Shown here: positions 17,822 through 27,636 of the stretch, piece by piece
Position numbering within the stretch: position 1 is the first letter of the stretch
How the letters are laid out: each line of letters starts with the position of its first letter
Assembly: GCF_002632825.1 (NCBI RefSeq)
Contig: NZ_NJAJ01000016.1
Coordinates: 48,041 to 112,040 of the forward strand
DNA length: 64,000 nt
Reading direction: 5' to 3'
Origin: Xenorhabdus stockiae
GTDB taxonomy: Bacteria > Pseudomonadota > Gammaproteobacteria > Enterobacterales > Enterobacteriaceae
Program-made: the position numbers and the translations under genes
The notes under the pieces: generated by a model
The model's input: only the letters and a program-made list of their open reading frames with translations
Told to the model about the DNA's origin: nothing
Databases searched by the model: none

Positions 17822-18260
17822 AATGTTTAATAACACCTTGTCTTTTTTAGTTCCTATGAAAATTAAGCTAAATTAAATCATTAGCTTAATTAGATTATAT
17901 TAAACCCATAATAATTTCAAGTATTATTGCAACTACAAAAGTAACACTATTTAGTTAATAGTGTTTTGATAGAACAGGGTAATGAGTTTTCGATATACAG
18001 ATGATTTTACTATGCCGCTTAGTTCTTTTCCTCGTCATCTGATTTTTTGTAATTACATATCATAAAACCTCATCATAAATACGCTGTTATTCCATAATAA
18101 ATTTGATATTCACTATATTTATTTCGAATTGTACAAAATTATAAGCTAAAATGAATTAATTGAATTACATCTCTTACTTAAAGTAAATATCCAGCACACC
18201 CCATGTAAGGTGCATTTCTGGTTCAGTGACCGGTGTATCATAACTAAAAGGAAATAAGAT
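17822..18260. other. 439-nt AT-rich divergent region
   Basis: It separates yhfL (minus) from the NUDIX gene (plus) and must contain both promoters. AAAGGAAATAAG just before 18261 is the NUDIX ribosome site. No other feature is seen. Confidence 0.45.
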
Positions 18261-18722
18261 ATGCGTATTCGTTGTTCAGCGCGTTTACTGATCATTAGCC
18301 CGTCTAATCGAGTATTATTGTTTAATTTTGTACGTAATGAAGGTGCATTAGCCGGTCGGTCATATTGGGCCACGCCAGGAGGAGGCGTTAAAAAAGGAGA
18401 ATCTTTTGAACAAGCCGCGATTAGAGAACTGCGTGAAGAAACAGGTATCCGAAAAGATAACGTTGGACAATGTGTTGCTCAAAGAACATTTGAAATGATT
18501 CTCCCTAGTGGAGAGGCTGTTTTAGCAAAAGAACATTTTTATATCGTCAAGTTTGATAAAGAAGACATCAACACCACTGAGTGGACTGAAAATGAAAAAT
18601 CAGTTATTAAACACCATCATTGGTGGAGTATTGATCAGCTTGCCAATACAGTGGAAACTGTTTATCCAAATGATATAAAAGAAATATTTTTTACTGCGGT
18701 AAAAAATAATATCTTTCAGTAG
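18261..18722 (+). CDS. NUDIX hydrolase
   Basis: 153 residues with a complete Nudix box, from GGGVKKGESFEQAAIREL (about 41) through REETGI, matching Gx5Ex7REUxEExGU. An ATPG turn precedes it, and a tryptophan-rich HHHWWSIDQL segment follows. NUDIX enzymes cleave nucleoside diphosphates linked to another group; the box alone does not define whether the substrate is an oxidised nucleotide, a dinucleotide polyphosphate or a sugar nucleotide. AAAGGAAATAAG precedes the ATG. It appears monocistronic. Confidence 0.9.
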   Translation: MRIRCSARLLIISPSNRVLLFNFVRNEGALAGRSYWATPGGGVKKGESFEQAAIRELREETGIRKDNVGQCVAQRTFEMILPSGEAVLAKEHFYIVKFDKEDINTTEWTENEKSVIKHHHWWSIDQLANTVETVYPNDIKEIFFTAVKNNIFQ

Positions 18723-19192
18723 CCATGTAATGACTATTGAATCTTTTTTTCAAATATTCCCGCGTCGCTTCAAATTAGCTAAACGTAGATTCCGATTTTA
18801 CAAATCGGAATTGATAACGAGGTTGCTGCATTTTCAGTACGCATTGTTTATGCAGGATTCACAGGCCAGCTTTAACTATGAGTGTTCAAGAGGTTTCTTT
18901 TGAGAGATATAAAGGATGCAGACTAAGCCCAGACCATCTGATTTTCCGTCTAGCGGTAAAGATTCGCATAATCTATATTATGTTAAATTAAAATCATATG
19001 CATAATCCAAGCATCATAGAGTAATCCTACTCTGCATTTTTTATTGATGAATTAGTGCACATTACACATAATATGTATCAGGGTTCCCTCCCTACTCTTC
19101 TCTGAAAATACGAGGGATTCAGATAAAACAATTAACCCTCAAAACATATCAGCGACTAAAGCTTTGTAGCAGAGAATTAGAAACATCCAATG
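18723..19192. other. 470-nt gap with one hairpin
   Basis: No gene is visible. A 10-bp perfect hairpin with a 3-nt loop (18789-18798 with 18802-18811) lies 67 nt after the NUDIX stop without a T tract, so it is a possible terminator or RNA element. The remainder shows nothing I can name. Confidence 0.4.
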
Positions 19193-20803
19193 TCATGATT
19201 CATTCAGTAAATAGCGCTTATAATCTTCAAGATCACCCTCAAAGTCCCTTACATCCCCATTACCGACTAACCAGAATTCATCACATACTGAGCGTAACAG
19301 TGCTCTGTCATGACTCACAAGTAGCACCGTTCCGTCATACTGATTAAGAGCTAGCGACAGAGCTTCTCGAGTTATTAAGTCAAGATGGTTTGTCGGTTCG
19401 TCAAGGAGCAGGAGGTTTGGTTTTTTCCAGACGATCATTGCTAGAACAAGACGCGCTTTTTCTCCGCCACTCATTGTACCCACAGGCCGTGTAATCACGT
19501 TTCCGCTGAAATTAAATGTGCCCAAATAGTTTCGTAACTCCTGCTCTCGGCTTGAAGAAATATGAGTCATAGAAAGCCGAATCATATGCTGTAAAGGAGA
19601 ATCTTCAGGCTGTAAGACATCAAGTTCATGTTGCGCGAAATATCCAATGCTCAGCCCTCTCCCTTCAGTTACAGAACCGGATAATGGCGGTATTGTCCCT
19701 GCTATCGTTTTTATAAAAGTAGATTTACCCTGTCCATTCGCCCCCAAAATACCTATCCTTTGTCCTGCAAGGATAGTACGGTTTATTCCACTTAGAATCA
19801 GCACAGTCTGCTGATCTTCAGCTCCAGCGTGTGGACTATAGCCAAAGTCAAGATCACGTAACACCAGCATCGGGTTAGGAAGACTAGCTGGTTCACTGAA
19901 CAGCAAAGTAAATTCACTGTCCGCGACTACAGCAGACACCTTTTCCATTCGTTCGAGTGCTTTGATTCTGCTTTGGGCCTGCCTGGCTTTAGTAGCTTTA
20001 TAGCGAAACCGGTTTATATATTTCTGCAGGTGACTGACCTGCTCTTGTTGTTTGGTGTAGGCAGCCTGCTGCAATTCTAGCTGCTGTGCTCTTAGCGTTT
20101 CGAATAAACTATAATTTCCGTTATAGCGGATCAGCTGATTGTGCTCCAGATGAACGGTAACATTCGTTATGTTGTCCAGAAACTCACGGTCATGACTGAT
20201 AATTATGATTGTGCCTGTGTGAATACTTAACCATGATTCAAGCCATGATAAAGCATCAAGATCTAAGTGGTTTGTCGGTTCATCCAGAAGCATCAGATCA
20301 GAAGGACACATCAGGGTGCGCGCTAGTTGCAGACGCATACGCCATCCCCCTGAAAACTGATTTACCGGCGTATTCATTTCTTCTGGTCTGAAGCCAAGCC
20401 CCATCAGGATCGACTGTGCTCGTGGTGCAGCATCGTAGTCACCAGCATCGGATAAATCACAATATGCCTGAGCCATAGCCATGCCGTCGTCCTGTTCTGT
20501 AGCTTGTATGAGCCGAGCTCGGGCCGCCATCAGCTCTGTGTCTCCGGCAATAACAAAATCGGTAGCACTTTCAGTAGATTCAGGCATGTTTTGATCAACC
20601 TGAGTTATTCGACAATATTTTGGTAGATCAACATCTCCGTTTTCTTCATTCATTCTGCCAGAGATCAAAGCAAATAAAGTAGATTTACCCACACCGTTTC
20701 TGCCGACCAAACCAACCTTCTCACCCTGATTTATTTTCAGGTTTGCTTTATTCAGAAGAACTTTGCTGCCGTGCTGTAGCATGATATTTTTTATATTAAT
20801 CAT
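19193..20803 (-). CDS. ABC-F ATPase, short YheS-like form
   Basis: 536 residues with two nucleotide-binding domains and no membrane segments. NBD1: GLVGRNGVGKSTLF (about 32), NQFSGGWRMRLQLARTL, LLDEPTNHLDLDAL. NBD2: GILGANGQGKSTFIKT (about 340), GTMSGGEKARLVLAM, LLDEPTNHLDL. The linker between them is charged and probably coiled coil. It aligns well with E. coli YheS (637 aa) but stops after the second domain, lacking the C-terminal extension. ABC-F proteins act on the ribosome, some giving antibiotic resistance by target protection. The divergent TetR gene and palindrome suggest inducible expression, which favours a resistance role. Confidence 0.9.
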   Translation of the reverse strand: MINIKNIMLQHGSKVLLNKANLKINQGEKVGLVGRNGVGKSTLFALISGRMNEENGDVDLPKYCRITQVDQNMPESTESATDFVIAGDTELMAARARLIQATEQDDGMAMAQAYCDLSDAGDYDAAPRAQSILMGLGFRPEEMNTPVNQFSGGWRMRLQLARTLMCPSDLMLLDEPTNHLDLDALSWLESWLSIHTGTIIIISHDREFLDNITNVTVHLEHNQLIRYNGNYSLFETLRAQQLELQQAAYTKQQEQVSHLQKYINRFRYKATKARQAQSRIKALERMEKVSAVVADSEFTLLFSEPASLPNPMLVLRDLDFGYSPHAGAEDQQTVLILSGINRTILAGQRIGILGANGQGKSTFIKTIAGTIPPLSGSVTEGRGLSIGYFAQHELDVLQPEDSPLQHMIRLSMTHISSSREQELRNYLGTFNFSGNVITRPVGTMSGGEKARLVLAMIVWKKPNLLLLDEPTNHLDLITREALSLALNQYDGTVLLVSHDRALLRSVCDEFWLVGNGDVRDFEGDLEDYKRYLLNES

Positions 20804-20898
20804 ATAATTGATTCTCTTAACGTTTCTTATTTGTACCAGTGGCCTGTTGTTCTCATATCAAACAAGGCGATGCGCGATCTATTCCACTTCAATAATGC

Positions 20899-20944
20899 AA
20901 CACAAACTCAAATGAATCAATATTGATTCATTTGAGTTTGTGTT
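20899..20944. promoter_or_regulatory. 46-bp perfect palindrome between ABC-F and TetR genes
   Basis: Two 23-nt arms (20899-20921, 20922-20944) are perfectly self-complementary with no loop. They centre on AATCAATATTGATT. The inner arm ATTCATTTGA (20926-20935) occurs again exactly at 21127-21136, 37 nt before the TetR start codon. The repeat of the arm near the second promoter suggests an operator for the neighbouring TetR protein rather than a terminator. No T tract follows. Confidence 0.6.
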
Positions 20945-21172
20945 AATACAGAGCCATTATTTTGGTCGGAACATCAGCGAAGCAAGTTTTGATCTGCAAG
21001 AAATTATTTGCATTCTCATTAATGAAATAGACGAAAGTAGAGTATTTAAGAGTGCACTGGAGTCAATTTTGATTTAAATGATTTATATATGAATCTTTTT
21101 AATTCAAAACAATATGCTTACAATATATTCATTTGATAAATGGACTAAGTAAGCACTAAAGGCGTCACTAAC

Positions 21173-21715
21173 ATGGCAAATATGATTACAAAAGATGAAA
21201 AATTTATGGTGTCGCTAGCAATAGCGCTTGTTGATCATCCTAGGGCGACACTCAAGGAACTGGCCGAAGCGATGGGTATTAGTAAGGCGACTCTGTATCG
21301 CTTTTGTAAAACCCGTGAATTGCTTATCCAAAATCTGACAATCCACAGCGTGAAAGTTATGAACAAAGCCATCTATGGTGCACAACTCCAAGAACTACCC
21401 GTAGATATAGCTTTGAGAAAATTGATTGAAAACTACTATGAACACCGTGAAATATTATCATTCATGATATTTTATTGGGAAAATCTTCAGATCGAACAGG
21501 TGGTAGAGGATGAATGGAGCAACAATCTCGACAGTTTTTTCTTGCGTGGGCAAAAAGAAGGGATATACCGTCTCGACATCAGCTCAGCTGAGTATACCGA
21601 GATTTTCACCTCTATCATTCGTGGACTGGTTTATGCCGAACGCAGGGGCCGCGTGGGACGGGCTAGTTTAGTAGCCCTGACAGAAAAAGCCTTTCTCAAC
21701 GGTGCAAAAGTTTAG
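21173..21715 (+). CDS. TetR/AcrR-family transcriptional regulator
   Basis: 180 residues. The N-terminal helix-turn-helix is clear: ATLKELAEAMGISKATLYRF (about 25-44) followed by CKTRELLIQN. The C-terminal region is helical and should bind an inducer. An in-frame ATG three codons later is an alternative start. The gene is divergent from the ABC-F ATPase, with 369 nt between them holding a 46-bp palindrome and a repeat of its arm. Repression of both genes is the natural reading. The inducer may be an antibiotic that targets the ribosome, which is inference. Confidence 0.88.
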   Translation: MANMITKDEKFMVSLAIALVDHPRATLKELAEAMGISKATLYRFCKTRELLIQNLTIHSVKVMNKAIYGAQLQELPVDIALRKLIENYYEHREILSFMIFYWENLQIEQVVEDEWSNNLDSFFLRGQKEGIYRLDISSAEYTEIFTSIIRGLVYAERRGRVGRASLVALTEKAFLNGAKV

Positions 21716-21818
21716 TGCTCTTTGTTAAAGGCTGAAAATTAAATATTTTTGATTATTTTCTTAATCAGCAGAATCACTCCAATAATGCAAATATAAAAAT
21801 TGAGATACGGATAGGCAA

Positions 21819-22388
21819 TTAACATGGTTTGTCATCCACCTCAAAAACTCTGAGGTTGTCGAGCACAGCCTCTGAGATACGTAACGCTTCTTCTTTGATC
21901 CGTACGGTAAGTAGAGCCACATTTGTGAAATCCGGTGACTCAACAAGTACCGCCTCTAATACACTGTACTGAGGCATTTCGGTGCGTTCTGCATTCCACG
22001 AACTATTTTTCAGAGTGTTCCAGTATGCTTTCTGGATAGTTGCGTTTTTTCCCATCAACCATAGTTCGAAGCGTAAAGCTTTATGATTCAGAACTATGCC
22101 AAAGCGTAGTTTTCGCTCCCGCAGATAGTCGTCAAAGAACGAAAAGTACGTAAAGTCCAGATATCCGGGCGAGACATTTCCGAAAGAAAATTTATCGGCA
22201 AGATTATTTGTTAAATACGCTTTTAGATGCATCATGTACCGCAATAGATAATGATATGCTTTTTGGATATCCCCTTGTTCAAGCTGGGTTTTGTATACAG
22301 AGATACATTTATCGACATCTTGTATATCACTGATTATGTCAGTCACAGAAGATGTGTAGAGTATTTGTTGTTTGTTATCGTCAATCAT
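21819..22388 (-). CDS. Hypothetical cytoplasmic protein
   Basis: 189 residues, acidic to neutral, without signal peptide or membrane helix. A run KLRFGIVLNHKALRFELWLM followed by GKNATIQKAYW suggests a mixed alpha/beta fold, and the N-terminal 60 residues look helical. I do not recognise a named family. It is convergent with the TetR gene (103 nt between stops). Codon use is like the neighbours, so it appears to be a genuine gene. No functional context is apparent. Confidence 0.7.
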   Translation of the reverse strand: MIDDNKQQILYTSSVTDIISDIQDVDKCISVYKTQLEQGDIQKAYHYLLRYMMHLKAYLTNNLADKFSFGNVSPGYLDFTYFSFFDDYLRERKLRFGIVLNHKALRFELWLMGKNATIQKAYWNTLKNSSWNAERTEMPQYSVLEAVLVESPDFTNVALLTVRIKEEALRISEAVLDNLRVFEVDDKPC

Positions 22389-22687
22389 GATTTATTCCAT
22401 AGTCTTTATCTTGGCACAGAATAGGCAGTTACTTGAACAATTCAGCTGGCAGATAGCCGGGGTAGCCTTTACATTAGTTTAGATATTCTTAGCCTGATGT
22501 CTAATGATGGGTAGAAACAAGCTATATAGTTGTTTTACTGCTCTACCCTGCATTTTTTACTTGCATACATAATGTTGAAATTGCTTGGCAATAGTTTGTT
22601 GAGCTAATGTATTTACTCTTCTGATTGTTCTATCTATGATTCCATATTAATTCATTCGCTTATGATTTATTTATCAATGGAGCTTTC

Positions 22688-23611
22688 ATGATTCATATCA
22701 TTCTTGCACCAACCAATCTTGGATTAAGTCCCCTATGGGAAGGACACATACCCGGGACATGGCGGGCTCCGCAAGTACTGATGGAACATGGATTAGCGAA
22801 AAAGCTGCGAACTAATACTATCAGTAAATTAATGCCTCCAGCATATTCGCTTGAAGCTCAAATTGGGACACGTATACGCAATGGTTATGGTATTCGTGAC
22901 TTTAATTTACAGTTGGCGGAGGAAGTGGCTAAGATACAAGAGTGTGGCAATTTTCCACTAGTTATTGGTGGTGACTGCTCAATTCTATTAGGCGCATTGG
23001 CTGGTTCTCGTCGTACAGGGCCTATTTCTCTCATCCACATTGATGGACACAGTGATTATCGTCATCCAGACAACTACGATACAAATCAAATGTTAGGTGC
23101 AGTGGCAGGGATGGATTTGGCTTTGGCAACAGGTCGCGGTGAGGCGCTATTAACAGATTGGCCAGATATAGAAAGCCCATTAGTGCCAGAGCAGCAGGTA
23201 CTCCAGTTAGGCGAACGCGAGAACCGTGATGCTGATTTCGCGTGGCCTGATATTAACCAAACAGCTATTTCACAGATTGATGTATTTACAGCAAATTCAA
23301 TAGGTGAAAAAGGGATCCTCAACAAAATTGAGCAAATATTAGGTGCTCAACCAACATGGCGTTTTTGGGTACATTTAGATGTTGATGTGCTTGACCAAAG
23401 CATCATGCCAGCGGTTGATTCACCCGGGAGCCCGGGTATTGAACTAAGTTGGTTAAAAAATATCGGTGCACAATTAATTAATAATCCATTATGTTGTGGC
23501 ATGACTGTTTCCGTTTTCGATCCTGATTTAGATCCAGATGGTTATTATGCAGAGCTGATTATTGAAACCCTAGAAGAAATGTTTTTGCGTTGTACACCCC
23601 CTTCCCTCTGA
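22688..23611 (+). CDS. Arginase/agmatinase-family protein
   Basis: 307 residues with the ureohydrolase fold. Metal-ligand blocks: VIGGDCSILLGALAG (about 91; the usual GGDHS has Cys in place of His), SLIHIDGHSDYRHP (about 113-126; usual DAHxD is DGHSD), and HLDVDVLDQSIMPAVDSPG (about 229-247). The other aspartates and the histidine of the second block are kept. Family members hydrolyse arginine, agmatine, formiminoglutamate or guanidino compounds with two Mn ions. The lost first histidine may reduce binding of one metal or change substrate. GGAGC lies shortly before the ATG. It is monocistronic with a strong hairpin after it. Confidence 0.85.
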   Translation: MIHIILAPTNLGLSPLWEGHIPGTWRAPQVLMEHGLAKKLRTNTISKLMPPAYSLEAQIGTRIRNGYGIRDFNLQLAEEVAKIQECGNFPLVIGGDCSILLGALAGSRRTGPISLIHIDGHSDYRHPDNYDTNQMLGAVAGMDLALATGRGEALLTDWPDIESPLVPEQQVLQLGERENRDADFAWPDINQTAISQIDVFTANSIGEKGILNKIEQILGAQPTWRFWVHLDVDVLDQSIMPAVDSPGSPGIELSWLKNIGAQLINNPLCCGMTVSVFDPDLDPDGYYAELIIETLEEMFLRCTPPSL

Positions 23612-23635
23612 AAATTATATTTCAGGAACAGTTTT

Positions 23636-23671
23636 CTTATAGGATATCAAGTCTGTTTGATATCCTATAAG
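23636..23671. terminator. 15-bp perfect hairpin between arginase-like gene and poxB
   Basis: Perfect arms 23636-23650 and 23657-23671 with a 6-nt loop, between two converging stop codons. Probably a bidirectional terminator. Confidence 0.65.
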
Positions 23672-23683
23672 TAACATATGACC

Positions 23684-25402
23684 TTACTTACGAATAAAAT
23701 TATCGACGATCAACCCAATCGCTTCTTCGCTACGCCCATGTAAAATAGCTTTTGCAGTATATAACCCCATTCCAACCACGCTATTTAATTCTACATTTGG
23801 TGGCATCACCAATTCATTTGGCGAAGTATGTACGTCTAGCACGGCTGGGCCATCATAATTTAGAAAACGAATAACGGATTCTTCTAAATTCTCAGGTGAT
23901 TCAATTGATTCACCAAAGATCCCCAATGATGTCGCAAGTTTGCTAAAATCAGGGTTATCTAAGTTAGTATAGTTATTAAGAAGCCCTTCTACTTTCTGTT
24001 CCAGCTCTACGAAGTTAAGTGATTTATTATTAATTACCACTACTTTCACAGCGAGTTTTTCTTGTGTCATTGTCAGTAAATCACCCAATAACATCGCTAA
24101 ACCACCATCGCCAGAAATAGAAATAATCTGACGTTCAGGGAACGCTTTCTTTAGCCCTAGTGCCTGAGGCATTGCGTTCGCCATTGTGCCATGTTTTAAG
24201 CTAGTTAATGTTCTCCTCTGACCATTGGTATTAATATAACGCAATAACCACACCATCGCAGAACCGCCATCTGCCGTAAAAATAGCATCTGCATCAGCAT
24301 GTTTATCCAACAACTGAACTAAATATTGAGGATGAATAATTTTTGATTTCGCGCCCTTATCCAGCCAATTTATTTTTTTCAATGTCTTTTTATGTAATTC
24401 GACAGATTTATGCAAGAAACCATCATCGGTTTTCTTTTCAATGAGAGGAAGCAGTTCTAACAGGGTTTCTTTAACACCACCATTAATTCCTAAATGAACA
24501 GAATGGCGTTTCCCTATGTTAGCTGAATTAATATCAACTTGTATGATAGTCGCCTTTTTGGGAAAAAATTGAGGCCAAGCAAAATCAGTACCCAACAAGA
24601 GTAAAACATTGCAATTTTTTAGCATAGTAAAACCAGACTCTATACCAAGCATGCCTGTCATTCCCACATTATAAGGGTTATCATATTCAATGAAATCTTT
24701 TACGCGAGAAGTATGTGCAATTGGAGCTTTCAATTTTTCAGCAAGCTGAAGCAGTTCATCTCTTGCATCTTTACTGCCTATCCCTGCATAAATGCCTATT
24801 TTTTTACCTTTATTTAATAAATCAGCCAGTGATTTAATATCTTCTAAAGCAGGAATTACTTGTGGTGGATGATAATTAACAGCAATTTTTGATGGATATT
24901 CAATCTCCGATTTACTAATATTGACAGGTAATATAATGACAGCCACCCCTTTTTGACTCAGTGCAGCACTAATTGCATTCTTTGTAATTTCAATCGCTTT
25001 TTCTGGGCTGCTAATTTCTTCACAAAACACAGAGCATTCGCTATAAACTTTTTTAAAATCGACATACTGAGGGAAAGAACTATCATTCACATCTGTTGCT
25101 AACTGGCTTGCGATTAGTATTACTGGCGCTCCGTTCCGATGAGATTCATACAATCCGTTGATGAAATGTAAGCTTCCCGGTCCACAAGAACCAGCACATG
25201 CACTAATCTGCCCAGAAATGAATGATTCAGCGCCTGCTGCAAAACCACCAACTTCTTCGTGACGAACATGGATCCATTCCATATCACTGGCATGAATAGC
25301 ATCTGTTACATAATTAAGAGTATCGCCAACAATACCATAGCAATGTTTCACACCGGAATTTTGAAGGATATCAACGATAACACTAGCAATATTTTTTTTC
25401 AT
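23684..25402 (-). CDS. poxB: Pyruvate oxidase (quinone-dependent, PoxB-like)
   Basis: 572 residues, the size of E. coli PoxB, and collinear with it. Landmarks: RHEEVGGFAAGAE with the catalytic glutamate (about 50), AGSCGPGSLHFINGLY, the FAD-domain YDNPYNVGMTGMLG, TPP-binding ISGDGGLAMLLGDL (about 430) ending in VVINN, and a C-terminal lipid-binding tail. The enzyme converts pyruvate to acetate and CO2 and passes electrons to ubiquinone at the membrane, mainly in stationary phase. Some identity to acetolactate synthases is expected. The gene is alone, convergent with the arginase-like gene. Confidence 0.9.
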   Translation of the reverse strand: MKKNIASVIVDILQNSGVKHCYGIVGDTLNYVTDAIHASDMEWIHVRHEEVGGFAAGAESFISGQISACAGSCGPGSLHFINGLYESHRNGAPVILIASQLATDVNDSSFPQYVDFKKVYSECSVFCEEISSPEKAIEITKNAISAALSQKGVAVIILPVNISKSEIEYPSKIAVNYHPPQVIPALEDIKSLADLLNKGKKIGIYAGIGSKDARDELLQLAEKLKAPIAHTSRVKDFIEYDNPYNVGMTGMLGIESGFTMLKNCNVLLLLGTDFAWPQFFPKKATIIQVDINSANIGKRHSVHLGINGGVKETLLELLPLIEKKTDDGFLHKSVELHKKTLKKINWLDKGAKSKIIHPQYLVQLLDKHADADAIFTADGGSAMVWLLRYINTNGQRRTLTSLKHGTMANAMPQALGLKKAFPERQIISISGDGGLAMLLGDLLTMTQEKLAVKVVVINNKSLNFVELEQKVEGLLNNYTNLDNPDFSKLATSLGIFGESIESPENLEESVIRFLNYDGPAVLDVHTSPNELVMPPNVELNSVVGMGLYTAKAILHGRSEEAIGLIVDNFIRK

Positions 25403-25843
25403 AAAAGTAACCTAGCAATCATATAAATAGTAGATAAAAATGTTAACCACCCTTTTATATTAGTTGTTAACCCCATAAAAACCATGAAAATAAAATCCCG
25501 TGAAAAATAAAGTGGCACCCATCAATGATTTTAACAAAATATTACTATGAATATATTTACTTTGTGCTTTTATTTTCATTCGAAAATAGACATTTCTCTA
25601 TGATTACATCATTCCGATTTTTAATTAAGTTAAAATGTAATTAAAATTAACGCTGATGTGGTTTAATTCACATAATTGTGTGTAAAAAAATTTATCAGAT
25701 ATTTTTCTTCTATACGAAAGGTTCCACCTACTTTTAGTAGGTGGTTATTAAGCGGCAATGATCAAAAATAATAAAAGGCCTACGTGATAATTCCTTTAAT
25801 AATAGTCTGTGTCTTTTCCTTTTTATCTGGAGGCAGTTACGTT
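25403..25843. other. 441-nt gap upstream of poxB with one hairpin
   Basis: AT-rich promoter region of poxB. An 8-bp perfect hairpin CCACCTAC/GTAGGTGG (25724-25731, 25737-25744) may end transcription of yaiI from the other side. No gene is visible. Confidence 0.45.
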
Positions 25844-26296
25844 TCAGGATTTTTTTTGCTGCAATATCCATTTATCCAGTTCATTGGCGAATCGCTGACG
25901 ATCACGTTGGTTTAGCGTAGCGGGTCCCCCTGTTTGAATTCCACTTGCTCGCATCGTATCCATGAAATCACGCATAGTCAGGCGCTCACGTATCGTGGCA
26001 TCACTATAACGCTCCCCGCGCGGATTGAGTGCGATAGCTCCCTTTTCCATGACTTCAGCAGCAAGAGGAATATCCGCCGTAATCACTAGATCACCACTTT
26101 CTGAGCGACGAACAATTTCATTGTCAGCGACATCAAACCCCGCAGGAACTTGTAAAGTACGTAGAAAAGCAGATGCAGGAACGCTTAATCGTTGATTGGC
26201 GACGAATGTAACCTGTATTTTTTCACGTTCTGCCGCACGATATAATACTTCCTTTATCACCTTAGGACATGCGTCGGCATCTACCCATATAGGCAT
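25844..26296 (-). CDS. yaiI: YaiI/YqxD family protein (UPF0178)
   Basis: 150 residues. The signature start [20 protein letters not shown], with its cluster of acidic residues, and the later [22 protein letters not shown] and NPRGERYSD are diagnostic of UPF0178. The aspartates resemble a PIN- or NYN-like nuclease centre, and the family is thought to be a metal-dependent nuclease-type fold of unknown substrate. The length equals the E. coli protein. It is a single gene in an otherwise sparse stretch. Confidence 0.92.
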   Translation of the reverse strand: MPIWVDADACPKVIKEVLYRAAEREKIQVTFVANQRLSVPASAFLRTLQVPAGFDVADNEIVRRSESGDLVITADIPLAAEVMEKGAIALNPRGERYSDATIRERLTMRDFMDTMRASGIQTGGPATLNQRDRQRFANELDKWILQQKKS

Positions 26297-26519
26297 AACA
26301 GGCTCCTCTCAATTTCATCTTTTTTCAATTCAAAATATTCCGACTATTTTCAAATAATCAAACCTTTTAGTGGGATTATATTAACCTTAAACAGCGCTTT
26401 CGTCTCTTATTGCTTTTTTGGTGTAATTTTGTACAGATGATAAACTTGTCCTTTTCCTCCATCCCACACTGAATAGCCTGTATATCCACATTTTTATCTA
26501 CTACCTTATCCACAGATAA

Positions 26520-26666
26520 TGTGGACAAAAAGCACTTAGTGATAGCTCTTACACAATCTGGCGGGTAATTGAAGAAATTGCTCCCGGTGAACGTTTTGGA
26601 GACGGCATTCCTAGTGCAAACATTCTTGTGAACGTTCTAACAAAAGAAGTGTATTGTAGATTTTAA
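26520..26666 (+). pseudogene. Coding remnant (about 49 codons) lacking a start
   Basis: A plus-strand frame ending in TAA at 26664-26666 encodes a strongly protein-like tail, with IWRVIEEIAPGERFGDGIPS then NILVNVLTKEVYCRF. An in-frame stop precedes it and no start with a ribosome site is present. It looks like the 3' end of a gene whose front was deleted. The parent family is not recognised. Confidence 0.35.
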
Positions 26667-26680
26667 ACACGTCAGTGGTC

Positions 26681-27451
26681 TTATTTCCACTTTTTGGTCC
26701 GATAGCTACACCATTCCTGATATTTTATCCATGATGCTATTGCCACCAAAACAATAGAAAAAACAGGAACAGATAAAGTGAGTTCCTTAAAAATAAATTT
26801 ACCTATACTGATTCCTGATATATCCCAGGATAAAAACAATGCTATCGGGCATACAAAGATACCTGAAATAAAACCAATAATGATCAGGCGAGAAAGCTTT
26901 TTTATGTTTTCTTTTTGTTCAGTGAGATGCAACCTTTTCTGATAGCGCCAGTATATTATGGCAATATATAGCAACCCTAAGCATGAACTCAGGTGTTGCA
27001 GTATCTTATAGACACCAACCCCCGGCCCGTTAGTTACAGATTGAAAAAGGTGAAATTGTAATAGAGAGATTTTTTCGACAAGGAATCCTGTCTCATGGGT
27101 GAATGAATCCCAGATGATATGGGTTACTGCCCCTAAAAATAACGAAAACACAAAAATAAGCCAATCCTTATGACCCGAAATTTTATTCGGAGAAAAAGAT
27201 ATTGGGAAAAGGCTAGATAAAGGAGATGATAATAGGTGTACAATTAAGAATATCAATAAACATAAGGGAAATGCAGTATAAAACCATCCAGTTAAACTAT
27301 GCGCAGTTGTTGCAATACCATATAAGCCAACAGAGTAAAAAAGATCAGGAGACAAACTACCAGTAATTAACGCTGGTAAATTTAATAATCTTCCTCCCGG
27401 AAGATGCTTCAAAGGGAAAACAGCTGCGGGATGTGAAAATGTCCATGGCAT
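26681..27451 (-). CDS. DUF4184 integral membrane protein
   Basis: 256 residues. The N-terminus MPWTFSHPAAVFPLKHL followed by LITGSLSPDLFY is the DUF4184 signature, with conserved histidines and aspartates facing the first helices. About six hydrophobic helices follow. A second conserved patch is GAVTHIIWDSFTHETGF. The pattern of His/Asp in membrane segments resembles the YdjM/LexA-regulated metal-dependent hydrolase-like membrane proteins, but no activity is established. It seems to be a single gene. Confidence 0.85.
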   Translation of the reverse strand: MPWTFSHPAAVFPLKHLPGGRLLNLPALITGSLSPDLFYSVGLYGIATTAHSLTGWFYTAFPLCLLIFLIVHLLSSPLSSLFPISFSPNKISGHKDWLIFVFSLFLGAVTHIIWDSFTHETGFLVEKISLLQFHLFQSVTNGPGVGVYKILQHLSSCLGLLYIAIIYWRYQKRLHLTEQKENIKKLSRLIIIGFISGIFVCPIALFLSWDISGISIGKFIFKELTLSVPVFSIVLVAIASWIKYQEWCSYRTKKWK

Positions 27452-27636
27452 ATTATAGGAACCCCTGAAAAAACTTTAAGATTTATGGTGATAAAAATAT
27501 CATCTAGTGAATCTTATCATTACCTTTGGTAATTAACAATTGTTAATGATGAAAGAGCTGACTCATCACTTTAAATATTTTTAGTCAGCTCAGTTTGTTT
27601 AATTAGTATTTAAATCAATAGCTACATTCATAAAAA

